DNA from: Kitasatospora aureofaciens | GTDB taxonomy: Bacteria > Actinomycetota > Actinomycetes > Streptomycetales > Streptomycetaceae | DNA: 64,000 nt | Reading direction: 5' to 3' | Assembly: GCA_000720845.1 (NCBI GenBank) | Contig: JODU01000030.1 | Location: 87,196-151,195, forward strand | Part shown: piece by piece, positions 33,436 to 41,810 of the stretch | How the letters are laid out: every line of letters starts with the position of its first letter | Numbering within the stretch: the stretch's first letter is position 1 | Program-made: the position numbers and the translations under genes | The notes under the pieces: generated by a model | The model's input: only the letters and a program-made list of their open reading frames with translations | The model's database searches: none | Told to the model about the DNA's origin: nothing

Positions 33436-35699
33436 AGCGCCGTCCGGCGGAGGGCGGGCTCCCCCGGCTGGGATTCGCACCGCATCTGCGGGTGGACTCC
33501 GCTCCGGGGGAGCCGGTCTTCCTCATGGCGGAAGACCGGGTGACCACGCTCGACGGGCACCAGGTGGCTCTGCTGGCCCCGTTGCTCGACGGCACCCGGG
33601 ACCTGCCCACGATCATCGCCGAGGCGGCTCCCGCGCTCCCGGCCGACGTCACCGGCCGGCTGGTCGACAGGCTCCTTCAGGCGGGGCTGCTGCACGCCTT
33701 CGAGGCGGACGGGCCGACCGCACCGGAACGCGCCTACTGGTCGCTGACCGGTCTGGCCGCGCGGCCCGGAGCAGCCGCCTCCCCGCTGCTGGCCTCGGTC
33801 GACCTCACCGCCGAGGATCCGGGCGCGTTGCGCGGGGCGGTGTCCGCGGCAGGGTTGCATCCGGCGCCCGAGGACGGCGGACGTGCCGGTCTGACGCTGG
33901 TCCTGTGCCACGACTACCTCGATCCGCGGCTCGGCGCCCTGGACGCGGAGCACCGTGCCGAGGGCCGCGGCTGGCTGCCGGTGCGGGCCAGCGGCACACA
34001 TCTGTGGATCGGCCCGTTCCTCACCCCCGGCGACGGCCCCTGCTGGAGCTGCCTCGCGGACCGGCTCCGGCTGCGCCGGCGCGGCGAGGCCCATGTGCGG
34101 CACCGTCTCGGGCTCGGCGGGCCCGCCTCGCACCGGCCCGCCTACCTGCCCGCGGGGCGTACGGCCGCCCTCCACCTGGCGCTGCTGGAGGCCGGGAAGT
34201 GGCTCGCCGGGTACCGGGACCCCGGCCAGGGCGAGCTGTGGCGGCTGGACACCCGCACGCTGGAGAGCAGCCGTCATCCCGTGCGGCGCCGTCCGCAGTG
34301 TGCCCGCTGCGGTGACCCCGGGCTGGTGCGCAAGCGGGTGTCGGCCCCGGTCGTGCTGTCCCACCGGCCGGTCCACGACACCGGCGGCGGGTACCGGACC
34401 CTCGATCCCGGCCGGATGCTGGAGCGCTACGGCCACCTCGTGGACCCCGTCACCGGGGTGGTCGGTGAGATCCGGCGGGACCCGAGGGGGCCGCGGTTCC
34501 TCAACTGCTTCCACGCGAGTGCCCGGCCGCCGTGGGACCCCGCGCTGCCGCCGCCGGCGCTGCGCACCCCGTTGCGCACCCCCGGCTCGGGCAAGGGCGT
34601 CACCGAGACCCACGCGCGGGCGAGCGCGCTGGGCGAGGCCCTGGAGCGGTACAGCGGCCATTTCCAGGGCGACGAGCCACGCCTGCGCGGTAGTTACCGC
34701 GAGCTGGCACCGCGGGCCGTCCACCCGGACACCGTCCAGCTCTTCGACCGGCGCCAGTTCGAGGACCGGGCGGCGTGGAACGCCGCGCACGGCCCCTTCC
34801 ACCAGGTGACCGAGCCCTTCGACGAGGACGCCGAGATCGACTGGACCCCCGTATGGTCCCTGACCGGGCGACGGCAGCGGCTGGCGCCGACGAGCCTGCT
34901 CTACTACAACGCCCCGGACGCGGACGCCGGTTACTGCCGGGCCACCTCCAACGGGGCCGCCGCCGGGACCAGTCTGGAGGACGCCGTCGTGCACGGCTGC
35001 CTCGAACTGGTGGAGCGGGACGCGGTCGCCCTGTGGTGGTACAACCGGACCCGGCAGCCCGGTGTGGAGCTCGACCGGCGGGACCCGTGGATCGCCGGGA
35101 CGCGGGCCGCCCTCAAGGACCTGGGCCGGTCGGTGTGGGCGCTCGACCTCACGTCCGACCTGGGGATTCCCGTGGTCGCCGCCGTCTCCGCGCGGACCGC
35201 GACGCCCGCCGAGGACATCGTGCTCGGGTTCGGCGCGCACTTCGATCCCCGCGTCGCGCTGCTGCGTGCGCTGACCGAGCTCAACCAGATGCTGCCGCCG
35301 CTGGTGGACGGTCCGGCCACTGGGGAAACGGCCTACACCGGCACGGACGAGGAGGCGCTGCGCTGGTTCCGGCACGCCACCACGGCCAACCAGCCCCACC
35401 TGTTGCCGGCCGCACGCCGGCCCGCCCGTCCTCCGAGGGCGCCGCGTCCGCCCGCCGACGCCGCGGCCCAGGCCGAGTCGCTGGTCGCGCTGCTGGACCG
35501 GCACGGTCTCGAAGTGCTCGTGCTCGACCAGACACGCCCCGACGTCCAGCTGCCCGTCGCCAAGGTGCTCGTGCCCGGACTGCGTCCCCACTGGGCGGGA
35601 TTCGGCCCGGGGCGCCTGTTCGACGTACCGGTCGCGCTCGGCCGGCTGGCCCGGCCGCGGGACTTCGCCGAACTCAATCCGCTGCCGCTCCATCTGTGA
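33432..35699 (+). CDS. fused TOMM cyclodehydratase (ThiF-like C domain plus YcaO domain)
   Basis: The protein is about 755 residues. The N-terminal part is a leader-binding, ThiF/E1-like domain with a zinc tetrathiolate, CWSC (about 204-207) and CARC (290-293). The YcaO part has GSGKGVTETHARASALGEAL (about 385) and TSNGAAAGTSLEDA with LELVERDAVALWW (about 505-535), the ATP-binding signature. It ends LNPLPLHL, near the Pro-rich C-terminus of these enzymes. Fused C-YcaO proteins (PatD/TruD type) turn Cys/Ser/Thr into azolines with ATP. The frame has no ATG/GTG/TTG before GTG 33492. I place the start at CTG 33432, overlapping the precursor stop. Confidence 0.88.
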   Translation: MKRRPAEGGLPRLGFAPHLRVDSAPGEPVFLMAEDRVTTLDGHQVALLAPLLDGTRDLPTIIAEAAPALPADVTGRLVDRLLQAGLLHAFEADGPTAPERAYWSLTGLAARPGAAASPLLASVDLTAEDPGALRGAVSAAGLHPAPEDGGRAGLTLVLCHDYLDPRLGALDAEHRAEGRGWLPVRASGTHLWIGPFLTPGDGPCWSCLADRLRLRRRGEAHVRHRLGLGGPASHRPAYLPAGRTAALHLALLEAGKWLAGYRDPGQGELWRLDTRTLESSRHPVRRRPQCARCGDPGLVRKRVSAPVVLSHRPVHDTGGGYRTLDPGRMLERYGHLVDPVTGVVGEIRRDPRGPRFLNCFHASARPPWDPALPPPALRTPLRTPGSGKGVTETHARASALGEALERYSGHFQGDEPRLRGSYRELAPRAVHPDTVQLFDRRQFEDRAAWNAAHGPFHQVTEPFDEDAEIDWTPVWSLTGRRQRLAPTSLLYYNAPDADAGYCRATSNGAAAGTSLEDAVVHGCLELVERDAVALWWYNRTRQPGVELDRRDPWIAGTRAALKDLGRSVWALDLTSDLGIPVVAAVSARTATPAEDIVLGFGAHFDPRVALLRALTELNQMLPPLVDGPATGETAYTGTDEEALRWFRHATTANQPHLLPAARRPARPPRAPRPPADAAAQAESLVALLDRHGLEVLVLDQTRPDVQLPVAKVLVPGLRPHWAGFGPGRLFDVPVALGRLARPRDFAELNPLPLHL

Positions 35700-35739
35700 C
35701 GCGAAGCGTGCCCACGCACCGCCGCCGGGGCCGACCGCG

Positions 35740-35758
35740 TTGTCAACTCCGATGACAA
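35740..35758. promoter_or_regulatory. inverted repeat upstream of the histidine kinase
   Basis: TTGTCA, 7-nt spacer, TGACAA, in the 221-bp gap between the YcaO gene and the kinase. The surrounding stretch is markedly A/T-richer than its neighbours, so it may be a promoter with an operator; the bound protein is unknown. Confidence 0.35.
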
Positions 35759-35839
35759 AAAGGGATGTTGCACGTACCCGCCACGCCAGGAAGCCCCCTT
35801 CCGAGTGGTTTTGATTGATTAGGATCGATCGTGTGTCAC

Positions 35840-35864
35840 GCTCTCCCGGTTTGACCGAGAGAGC
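35840..35864. terminator. hairpin between YcaO gene and histidine kinase
   Basis: GCTCTCCCGGT, loop TTG, ACCGAGAGAGC form a stem of 10 pairs and one mismatch. It lies 140 bp after the YcaO stop and 57 bp before the kinase start. It could be a terminator or a leader structure of the kinase mRNA. Confidence 0.45.
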
Positions 35865-35920
35865 GGGCCGCGGCACGACATGACTCATCGATTCGTACGG
35901 TTCATCCGGAAGGACAAGAG

Positions 35921-37156
35921 ATGAGCGGTTCTGCCCCGCACGACGGTGCGCGTGCCGACCGGGAGGACGCGAGCAGCAGGCACCTCGCCGCAGGCGCCGC
36001 CACCACCATCACCGTCGCCGTCCTGGTGGCCTTCTTCGCCATCGGCGTCATCTACCTGCTGGAGGCCCGTCCCTCGCCCGTGGGCCTGGCCGCGGGCATC
36101 GCCTCGCTGCTGCTCGTCTACGGGCTGCAGCTGACCCACTCCTTCCCCCACCTGTCGCCCTGGGCCGCGCGCAGACGGCGCCTGACCTTCGGATCGCAGG
36201 TCCTCCTCACCTACCTCCCGTTCCTCGTCTACACCGAGGCCTGGCTCGCCACGCCCGGCTTCCTCGCGGGTTCCGCCCTGCTCGTCCTGCCCTCCCCCTG
36301 GCGATGGGCGGCCTTCGTGACGGTCGTGGCATCGGCGGGCCTGCTCGTCCTGCGGACCGGCGTGGGCCGCGGTTCCCTCGTGTACGGGACCGTCGCGACG
36401 GCGCTGACCGGCCTGGTGGTGTTCGGGCTCTCGGAGCTGACCCGGCTCGTCCGGGAGGCGCACCACACCCGCGGCGAGCTGACCCGGATGGTCCTGGAGG
36501 CGGAACGGCTCCGTTTCTCCCGCGACCTGCACGACCTGCTGGGCATCAATCTGACCACCATCGCGTACAAGTGCGAACTGGCGCGGCGACTGCCGCCGTT
36601 CCAGCACGTCCGCCGGCACCAGGTGCTCACGGAGATCCTGGAATCCGTCCAGCACGCCTTCGACGACGTCCGGGCGGCTTCCCAGGCCTACCGGGCCCTG
36701 TCCCTGGCCACCGAGATCGACACCGTCCGCGCCACCCTGGAGGACATGGGCGTGCACACCACGTTCCGGGGCAGCGTCGGCGTGCTGCCGCAGGCCGTCG
36801 AGACGACCCTGGCGACCGTGCTGCGGGAGGGGGTCACGAATCTGCTGCGGCACAGCAGGGTCAGCACCTGTGTGGTGGAGCTGGCACACGAGGGGGACAC
36901 CGTCGTCCTGGAGCTGAGCAACGACGGAGTCGTGGACCGGCCCGCCGCGCCGGGGGGAAGCGGCCTGGCGAACCTGCGGGAACGCGTCGAGGCGGTGCAC
37001 GGGAAGCTGTGCACGGAGATCAGGGACGAGAAGTGGTTCCGGCTGACGGCGGTGGTGCCGGTGCCGGTGGCGGGCGACGCCCCGGCGGACAGCGTCTTCC
37101 GGCCCGCCCTGCGGCCCACCCCCACCGGAGTGAACAACTCCGCGTCCGTGGCCTGA
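35921..37156 (+). CDS. sensor histidine kinase, NarL-partner type (HisKA_3)
   Basis: The 411-residue membrane protein starts at ATG 35921, after GGAAGGACAAGAG. About five hydrophobic segments occupy residues 25-175. The dimerisation/phosphoacceptor motif FSRDLHDLLGINLTTIAYK (His near residue 207) and an ATPase domain (LREGVTNLLRHS as N box, SGLANLRERVEAVHGKL as G box) follow. The ligand is unknown. It stands tail to tail with the response regulator at 37199, and this is probably its partner. Neighbouring the RiPP unit suggests, without proof, that it controls it. Confidence 0.92.
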   Translation: MSGSAPHDGARADREDASSRHLAAGAATTITVAVLVAFFAIGVIYLLEARPSPVGLAAGIASLLLVYGLQLTHSFPHLSPWAARRRRLTFGSQVLLTYLPFLVYTEAWLATPGFLAGSALLVLPSPWRWAAFVTVVASAGLLVLRTGVGRGSLVYGTVATALTGLVVFGLSELTRLVREAHHTRGELTRMVLEAERLRFSRDLHDLLGINLTTIAYKCELARRLPPFQHVRRHQVLTEILESVQHAFDDVRAASQAYRALSLATEIDTVRATLEDMGVHTTFRGSVGVLPQAVETTLATVLREGVTNLLRHSRVSTCVVELAHEGDTVVLELSNDGVVDRPAAPGGSGLANLRERVEAVHGKLCTEIRDEKWFRLTAVVPVPVAGDAPADSVFRPALRPTPTGVNNSASVA

Positions 37157-37198
37157 ACGCGCGGGCCCGGGTGGCGTGCGGGACGCCCCCGGCACCGG

Positions 37199-37804
37199 TC
37201 AGATCCAGCCTTCCTCGCGCGCGATCCGTACCGCGTCCATGCGGTTGCGGGCGCCCAGCTTGACCACCGCGCTGCTCAGGTAGTTGCGCACCGTACCCCT
37301 GGAGAGGAACAGGCGGCGTGCGATGGCCGCGACGTCCTCGCCCACGGCGGCGAGCCGGAGGACCTCCAGTTCCCGCGGTGCCAGCGGCTGGGTCGTCGCC
37401 TCCAGTGCCGCGACGGCCAGTTGGGAGTCGATGGCCCGCTCGCCGGCGGCCACCGCCCGGATCGACGCGGCGAGTTGGGACGGGGCGACGTCCTTGCGCA
37501 TGAATCCCGTCACTTGGCTGGCCAGTGCCCGGCGCAGGGTGTGGGGGGTGCCGAGGCCCGTGAGGATGAGGATCCGGCAGTCGGGGACGACGGTACTCAG
37601 CTCGGCGGCGGCTGCGATACCGTCCATGCCGGGAAGACCTATGTCGAGCACGGCCACGTCCGGCTGGAGGGCGCGCGCCTTCGGGACGACCTCGTCGCCG
37701 CGGCCGACTTCGGCGACCACTTTCATGTCGGCTTCCAGACTCAGGAGTTCGGCCAGCGCACCCCGTAATATCGCCATGTCCTCGGCGATGAGGATCCGTA
37801 TCAT
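37199..37804 (-). CDS. NarL/LuxR-type response regulator
   Basis: The 201-residue protein has a receiver domain with the acidic pair in LIAED, the phosphorylated Asp in VLDIGLPGMDG (about residue 54) and Lys in GFMRKD. The C-terminal LuxR helix-turn-helix is LAPRELEVLRLAAVGEDVAA with RGTVRNYLSSAVVKLGARNR. It binds DNA as a dimer when phosphorylated by the kinase encoded convergently. Kinase and regulator on opposite strands is less usual than an operon. A GGTTGCCGTCAACC inverted repeat just upstream of its start is a possible autoregulatory site. Confidence 0.94.
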   Translation of the reverse strand: MIRILIAEDMAILRGALAELLSLEADMKVVAEVGRGDEVVPKARALQPDVAVLDIGLPGMDGIAAAAELSTVVPDCRILILTGLGTPHTLRRALASQVTGFMRKDVAPSQLAASIRAVAAGERAIDSQLAVAALEATTQPLAPRELEVLRLAAVGEDVAAIARRLFLSRGTVRNYLSSAVVKLGARNRMDAVRIAREEGWI

Positions 37805-38059
37805 GCCCCCCCTACCCCATGGTTGCCGTCAACCTTCCTGGTCAGGGAAAGGGGCGCCTGCGCACTCCGCACGCGAAGCGTTCGCCTGCGCCGACGGCTT
37901 CCGACAGCTGGGCTTCAACCTACCACTGCCATTACGCCAAAAAGTTGACGTGGATTCAGCGCCGCGCAGGGTGAAGAACCGCCCGTGACATGGGCGGACG
38001 CGGCACGCCGCCCCGGCGGCGCGCCGCGTCCGTTCACCCCACGGGCAGGGCCGGGCCCG
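37805..38059. other. 255-bp gap without a gene
   Basis: This stretch holds the promoter side of the response regulator (GGTTGCCGTCAACC near 37821) and an A/T-richer segment near 37940. I see no coding frame with support and no clear terminator for the efflux pump that ends at 38060. Confidence 0.5.
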
Positions 38060-39670
38060 TCAGATGTGCCCCACGCCCGCGCCCGCCTCCGCGTTCTCGC
38101 CGCGCTTGGTGAGGAAGGCGACGAACACCGCCACGACCGCGACCCCGGCGGCCACGAGCGAGGCGAGGCTCATGCCGGAGATGAAGGTGTCGTGGGCGAC
38201 GTCCGTGATCTTCTCGGCGACCTGCGCGGGGGTGCCCGGGGGCACCGGCGCGACGCCCTGCTGCACGGCCTGACCCGTCAGCTCCTGCTGGTCCGGGGTG
38301 AGTTCGGGCAGGCCCGCGTCGGCCCAGTTGCCCGCCAGGTCGTTGTCGACCTTGGAGGCCATCACGGCGCCCAGCACCGCCGTACCGAGGCTGCCGCCGA
38401 TCTGCATCGCCGCCTGCTGGAGGCCACCAGCGACGCCGGACAGCTCCATCGGCGCGTTGCCCACGATGACCTCCGTGGCGCCCACCATGACCGGGGCGAG
38501 GCCGAGACCGAGCAGCGCGAACCAGACGGACATCGCCAGGCTGCCGGTGTCCGTCTCCAGGGTGGACATGCCGTACATGGCGATCGCGGTGCAGGCCATG
38601 CCCCCCGCGAGCGGGATGCGGGGGCCGACCTTGGTGATCATCGCCCCGGCCAGCGGCGAGGCGACGATCATCATGGCCGTGAGCGGCAGCAGGTGCAGGC
38701 CGGCGTCGATCGGGCTCATGCCGTGCACGTTCTGCAGGTAGAAGGTGACGAAGAACAGGCCGCCCATGAAGGCGATGGCCATCAGGACCATCAGGACCAC
38801 ACCGGCCGACAGCGGCACCGAGCGGAACATCGCCAGCGGGATCAGCGGTTCCCTCACCTTGGTCTCCCAGACGGAGAACACGACGAAGCCCACCACCGAC
38901 CCGGCGATGAACAGCCAGGTCTGACCGGAACCCCAGCCCCACTCGGGGGCCTTGATGAGCGCCCAGACGAGAGCGAACATCGACGCCGACAGCAGCACGA
39001 TGCCGACGACGTCGAAGGAGCGCGGGGCGTTCTCGGCCCGGTGGTCCAGCAGGATCAGCACGCCGAGCACCACGGCGAGAACGCCGACCGGCACGTTGAT
39101 GAAGAAGACCGACTGCCAGCTGACGTGCTCGACCAGCACCCCGCCCAGGATCGGGCCGCCCGCGGTGGAGGCACCGATGACCATGCCCCAGATGCCGATG
39201 GCCATGTTGAGCTTCTCGGCCGGGAAGGTGGCCCGCAGCAGACCGAGCGCGGCCGGCATCAGCAGCGCGCCGAACAGGCCCTGGAAGACCCGGAAGACGA
39301 TGACCATGGCGATGCTGTCGGACAGTCCGATGGCGCCGGAGGAAGCGGCGAAGCCCGCCACACCGATGAGGAAGGTCTGCCGGTGACCGAAGCGGTCGCC
39401 GAGCTTGCCCGCGGTGATCAGGGAGACCGCGAGCGCGAGGAAGTAGGCGTTGGTGATCCACTGCAGCTCGGACCAGCTGGCGCCCAGGTCCTTGCCGATG
39501 GCCGGGTTGGCGATCGCCACGATGGTGCCGTCCAGGGCCACCATCATGACCCCGACCGCGACGGTGACGAGGGTGACCCAGGGATGGCCGCGCCACCCCT
39601 TGGCGGGCGCTGAACCCGCCGGGGTTCCGTCCCCCGGTCCCGGCTTGTCGAGCGTGGTCTGACTAGTCAT
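38060..39670 (-). CDS. MFS drug efflux transporter, DHA2 (14 TMS, EmrB/QacA) family
   Basis: The 536-residue membrane protein starts at ATG 39670. It has motif A-like GKLGDRFGHRQTFLIG after TMS2, motif B in IVFRVFQGLFGALLMPAALG, and motif C in WGMVIGASTAGGPILGG. Fourteen hydrophobic segments can be counted, and a hydrophilic loop near residues 440-480 carries the PELTPDQQELTGQ segment. Proton-driven drug export is the family role. A TetR gene is divergent, with a palindrome between them. The anthracycline, the RiPP or an unrelated toxin could be the substrate. Confidence 0.93.
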   Translation of the reverse strand: MTSQTTLDKPGPGDGTPAGSAPAKGWRGHPWVTLVTVAVGVMMVALDGTIVAIANPAIGKDLGASWSELQWITNAYFLALAVSLITAGKLGDRFGHRQTFLIGVAGFAASSGAIGLSDSIAMVIVFRVFQGLFGALLMPAALGLLRATFPAEKLNMAIGIWGMVIGASTAGGPILGGVLVEHVSWQSVFFINVPVGVLAVVLGVLILLDHRAENAPRSFDVVGIVLLSASMFALVWALIKAPEWGWGSGQTWLFIAGSVVGFVVFSVWETKVREPLIPLAMFRSVPLSAGVVLMVLMAIAFMGGLFFVTFYLQNVHGMSPIDAGLHLLPLTAMMIVASPLAGAMITKVGPRIPLAGGMACTAIAMYGMSTLETDTGSLAMSVWFALLGLGLAPVMVGATEVIVGNAPMELSGVAGGLQQAAMQIGGSLGTAVLGAVMASKVDNDLAGNWADAGLPELTPDQQELTGQAVQQGVAPVPPGTPAQVAEKITDVAHDTFISGMSLASLVAAGVAVVAVFVAFLTKRGENAEAGAGVGHI

Positions 39671-39719
39671 ACCGCTGAGGCTAATGACAGCCGCTGACAG
39701 TTGACAAACCAATTCACGA

Positions 39720-39732
39720 GTCAGTAACTGAC
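39720..39732. promoter_or_regulatory. palindromic operator between efflux pump and TetR genes
   Basis: GTCAGTAACTGAC is a perfect palindrome with a one-base centre. CTGACAG (39694-39700) repeats one half. Position between divergent pump and TetR genes makes it the likely TetR operator. Confidence 0.6.
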
Positions 39733-39785
39733 AGGACTTCCCCCATATAGCCTGAACAGGGGAAACCGTACGAAGGAGACGACTT

Positions 39786-40469
39786 TTGAAGGTGGCCGGC
39801 CCGTCGGCGCTGCCGGAGACCGCACCCGCGGCCTCCCGTCCCGGCCTGCGTGAACTCAAGAAGCAGCGCACCCGGGACCTGCTGCTGCGCTCCGCCCTCG
39901 AACTGTTCACCGAGCGCGGTTACGAGGAGACGACCGTCGACGACATCGCCGAGGCCGCCGACGTCTCGCAGCGGACCTTCTTCCGCTACTTCGCCTCCAA
40001 GGAGGACGCGGCGTTCTTCGTGTCGCGGCTCGCGGAGTCCCGCTTCGTCGAGGCCGTGCACGCGCGCCCGCCCGAGGAGGCACCCCTGGACGCGCTGCGC
40101 ATGGCGCTCGCGGAGAGCTGGAACACCATCGGCGAGGCCGTCGAGCAGTTGGTCCCGCTGGAGCTGCACATGCGCTTCTACCGGGTGATCGAGTCGACAC
40201 CCGCACTGCTCGCCGCCCATCTGCGGCGGGCGACGGAGCTGGAGGAGGAGATCGCCCGCGTGGTCGCCGGCCGCGAGGGCCTCGACCTGGAGACGGATCC
40301 GCGGCCCCGGGTGGTCGTGGCCGTCTTCGGTGCGGTGATGCGGGTGACCGAACGGATCTGGTCGGCGCGCGACGACGCCGGCCTGGCGGCCCTGCGGGAC
40401 CTGACCGCCGCCTATCTCGACCAGGTGGCGCCCGCGCTCACCGGGAACTGGCGCCGCACTGAAACGTGA
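39786..40469 (+). CDS. TetR family repressor of the divergent efflux pump
   Basis: The 227-residue protein starts at TTG 39786, after GAAGGAGACGAC. The N-terminal helix-turn-helix (TVDDIAEAADVSQRTFFRYF, about residues 50-69) is canonical, and the C-terminal ligand domain is of the MftR-like all-helical type. By divergent arrangement it should repress the DHA2 pump and itself. The ligand is unknown. Confidence 0.92.
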   Translation: MKVAGPSALPETAPAASRPGLRELKKQRTRDLLLRSALELFTERGYEETTVDDIAEAADVSQRTFFRYFASKEDAAFFVSRLAESRFVEAVHARPPEEAPLDALRMALAESWNTIGEAVEQLVPLELHMRFYRVIESTPALLAAHLRRATELEEEIARVVAGREGLDLETDPRPRVVVAVFGAVMRVTERIWSARDDAGLAALRDLTAAYLDQVAPALTGNWRRTET

Positions 40470-40523
40470 TCCGTGTCACTGGATTCACGCGAGACCGTCC
40501 CGTTCTCCTAGTGTGTCCTCCCA

Positions 40524-41744
40524 GTGACTTCCTTCGACACCTCCCCGCAGCTGAACGTCTGGCGCGCACTGCTCGCCCTGGCCGTGGTGTTCGTGATGCT
40601 GGCGACCACCGGCTGGACCGCCCTGCGCAACCAGCGGGGCCCCACAGCTCTCGAAGCGTCGGTCACGGCCTGGGAGCACGGCCGGATCGACGGACGGCGG
40701 CTGCCCGACGCCCAGGCGGCTCCCGCCCGGCTGGCCCGCTTCTTCGCCTCGCTCACCGCGTGGCAGCGCACGAGCCTGGCCCACCGGTACCCGCTGGCCG
40801 TCGGCAACATGAACGGCGCCCCGATCCAGCTGCGCTACCTCGCCAACCGCTCCGCGCTGCAGCAGGCGCGGTCGGTGGAGAGCGCCCGCATGCACGACAA
40901 GCGCCTGTCCCCGGCCGGGCAGCGCGAGGCCGGACGGCGGATGCGCAACTACGAGTCGCTGCTCGACCCGGGGCGGCACATCCTCGCCTTCGACCCGGCG
41001 GGCTCCGGCAGGGTCGCCGAGGTGTTCGGGGACCTGAACCGCGCCGACCGCGTGTCCGTCGTCGTCCCGGGCGTGGACACCGAACTGCTCACGTTCCAGC
41101 GCACCGACCGCAAGAAGTACGCGGCGCCGGCCGGCATGGCCGAGTCGCTGTACGCGGCCGAGCGCGCGGCCGGCCCCGGCACCGACACGGCCGTGATCGC
41201 CTGGGCCGACTACACCTCCCCCAGCGGTCTGGGCATGGAGGCGGCCACCGCGAACCGCGCCGAGCACGGGGCCGTGCGGCTGAACGCGCTGCTGCGGGCG
41301 CTGCCCGGCCGGTCCCCGGTCTCCCTCTTCTGCCACAGCTACGGCTCGGTGGTGTGCGGCCTCGCCGCCGGCCGGCTGCCCGGCCGGGTGAGCGACATAG
41401 CGGTGGCGGGCAGTCCCGGCATGCGTGCCGAGAACGCCTCCCACCTGGACACCTCCGCCCGGGTGTGGGCGATGCGGGACGCCGACGACTGGATCCAGGA
41501 CGTGCCGTACCTGGAGGTCGGCGGTCTCGGGCACGGCGCCGATCCGGTGTCCGCCGGCTTCGGGGCGCGGGTGCTGTCCGCGCGGGACGCCCGGGGGCAC
41601 GGCGGCTACTTCGTGCCCGGGACGGACAGCCTGCGGAACTTCGCGGGGATCGGGGTTGGCGCGTACCGCACGGTCGCCTGCGCCGGTGAAGACGACACAT
41701 GCCGGGCGGGTTTGTCCGCGACGACGGCGGCCGGACGCGCGTAG
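40524..41744 (+). CDS. alpha/beta hydrolase of the DUF1023 family, membrane-anchored or secreted
   Basis: The 406-residue protein has one N-terminal hydrophobic segment (about residues 14-31) that could be a signal anchor. The DUF1023 hydrolase domain follows, with the nucleophile elbow FCHSYGSVVCG. Family members are common in actinomycetes and have no settled substrate. The GTG start lacks a ribosome site, and TAGTGT lies 9 nt before it, so a leaderless transcript is possible. Context gives no pathway link. Confidence 0.82.
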   Translation: MTSFDTSPQLNVWRALLALAVVFVMLATTGWTALRNQRGPTALEASVTAWEHGRIDGRRLPDAQAAPARLARFFASLTAWQRTSLAHRYPLAVGNMNGAPIQLRYLANRSALQQARSVESARMHDKRLSPAGQREAGRRMRNYESLLDPGRHILAFDPAGSGRVAEVFGDLNRADRVSVVVPGVDTELLTFQRTDRKKYAAPAGMAESLYAAERAAGPGTDTAVIAWADYTSPSGLGMEAATANRAEHGAVRLNALLRALPGRSPVSLFCHSYGSVVCGLAAGRLPGRVSDIAVAGSPGMRAENASHLDTSARVWAMRDADDWIQDVPYLEVGGLGHGADPVSAGFGARVLSARDARGHGGYFVPGTDSLRNFAGIGVGAYRTVACAGEDDTCRAGLSATTAAGRA

Positions 41745-41810
41745 AGGCGCAGAAACTCCGGTTTGCACGGGGAGGGGACGGAGAGGCTCGTGCCGCATAC
41801 GATGAGCCGC

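Noticed and set aside
37985..39613. Long open frame antisense to the DHA2 transporter (542 codons)
   Set aside because: Composition is extreme in His/Asp/Gln/Arg with no domain; the opposite strand has clear MFS motifs.
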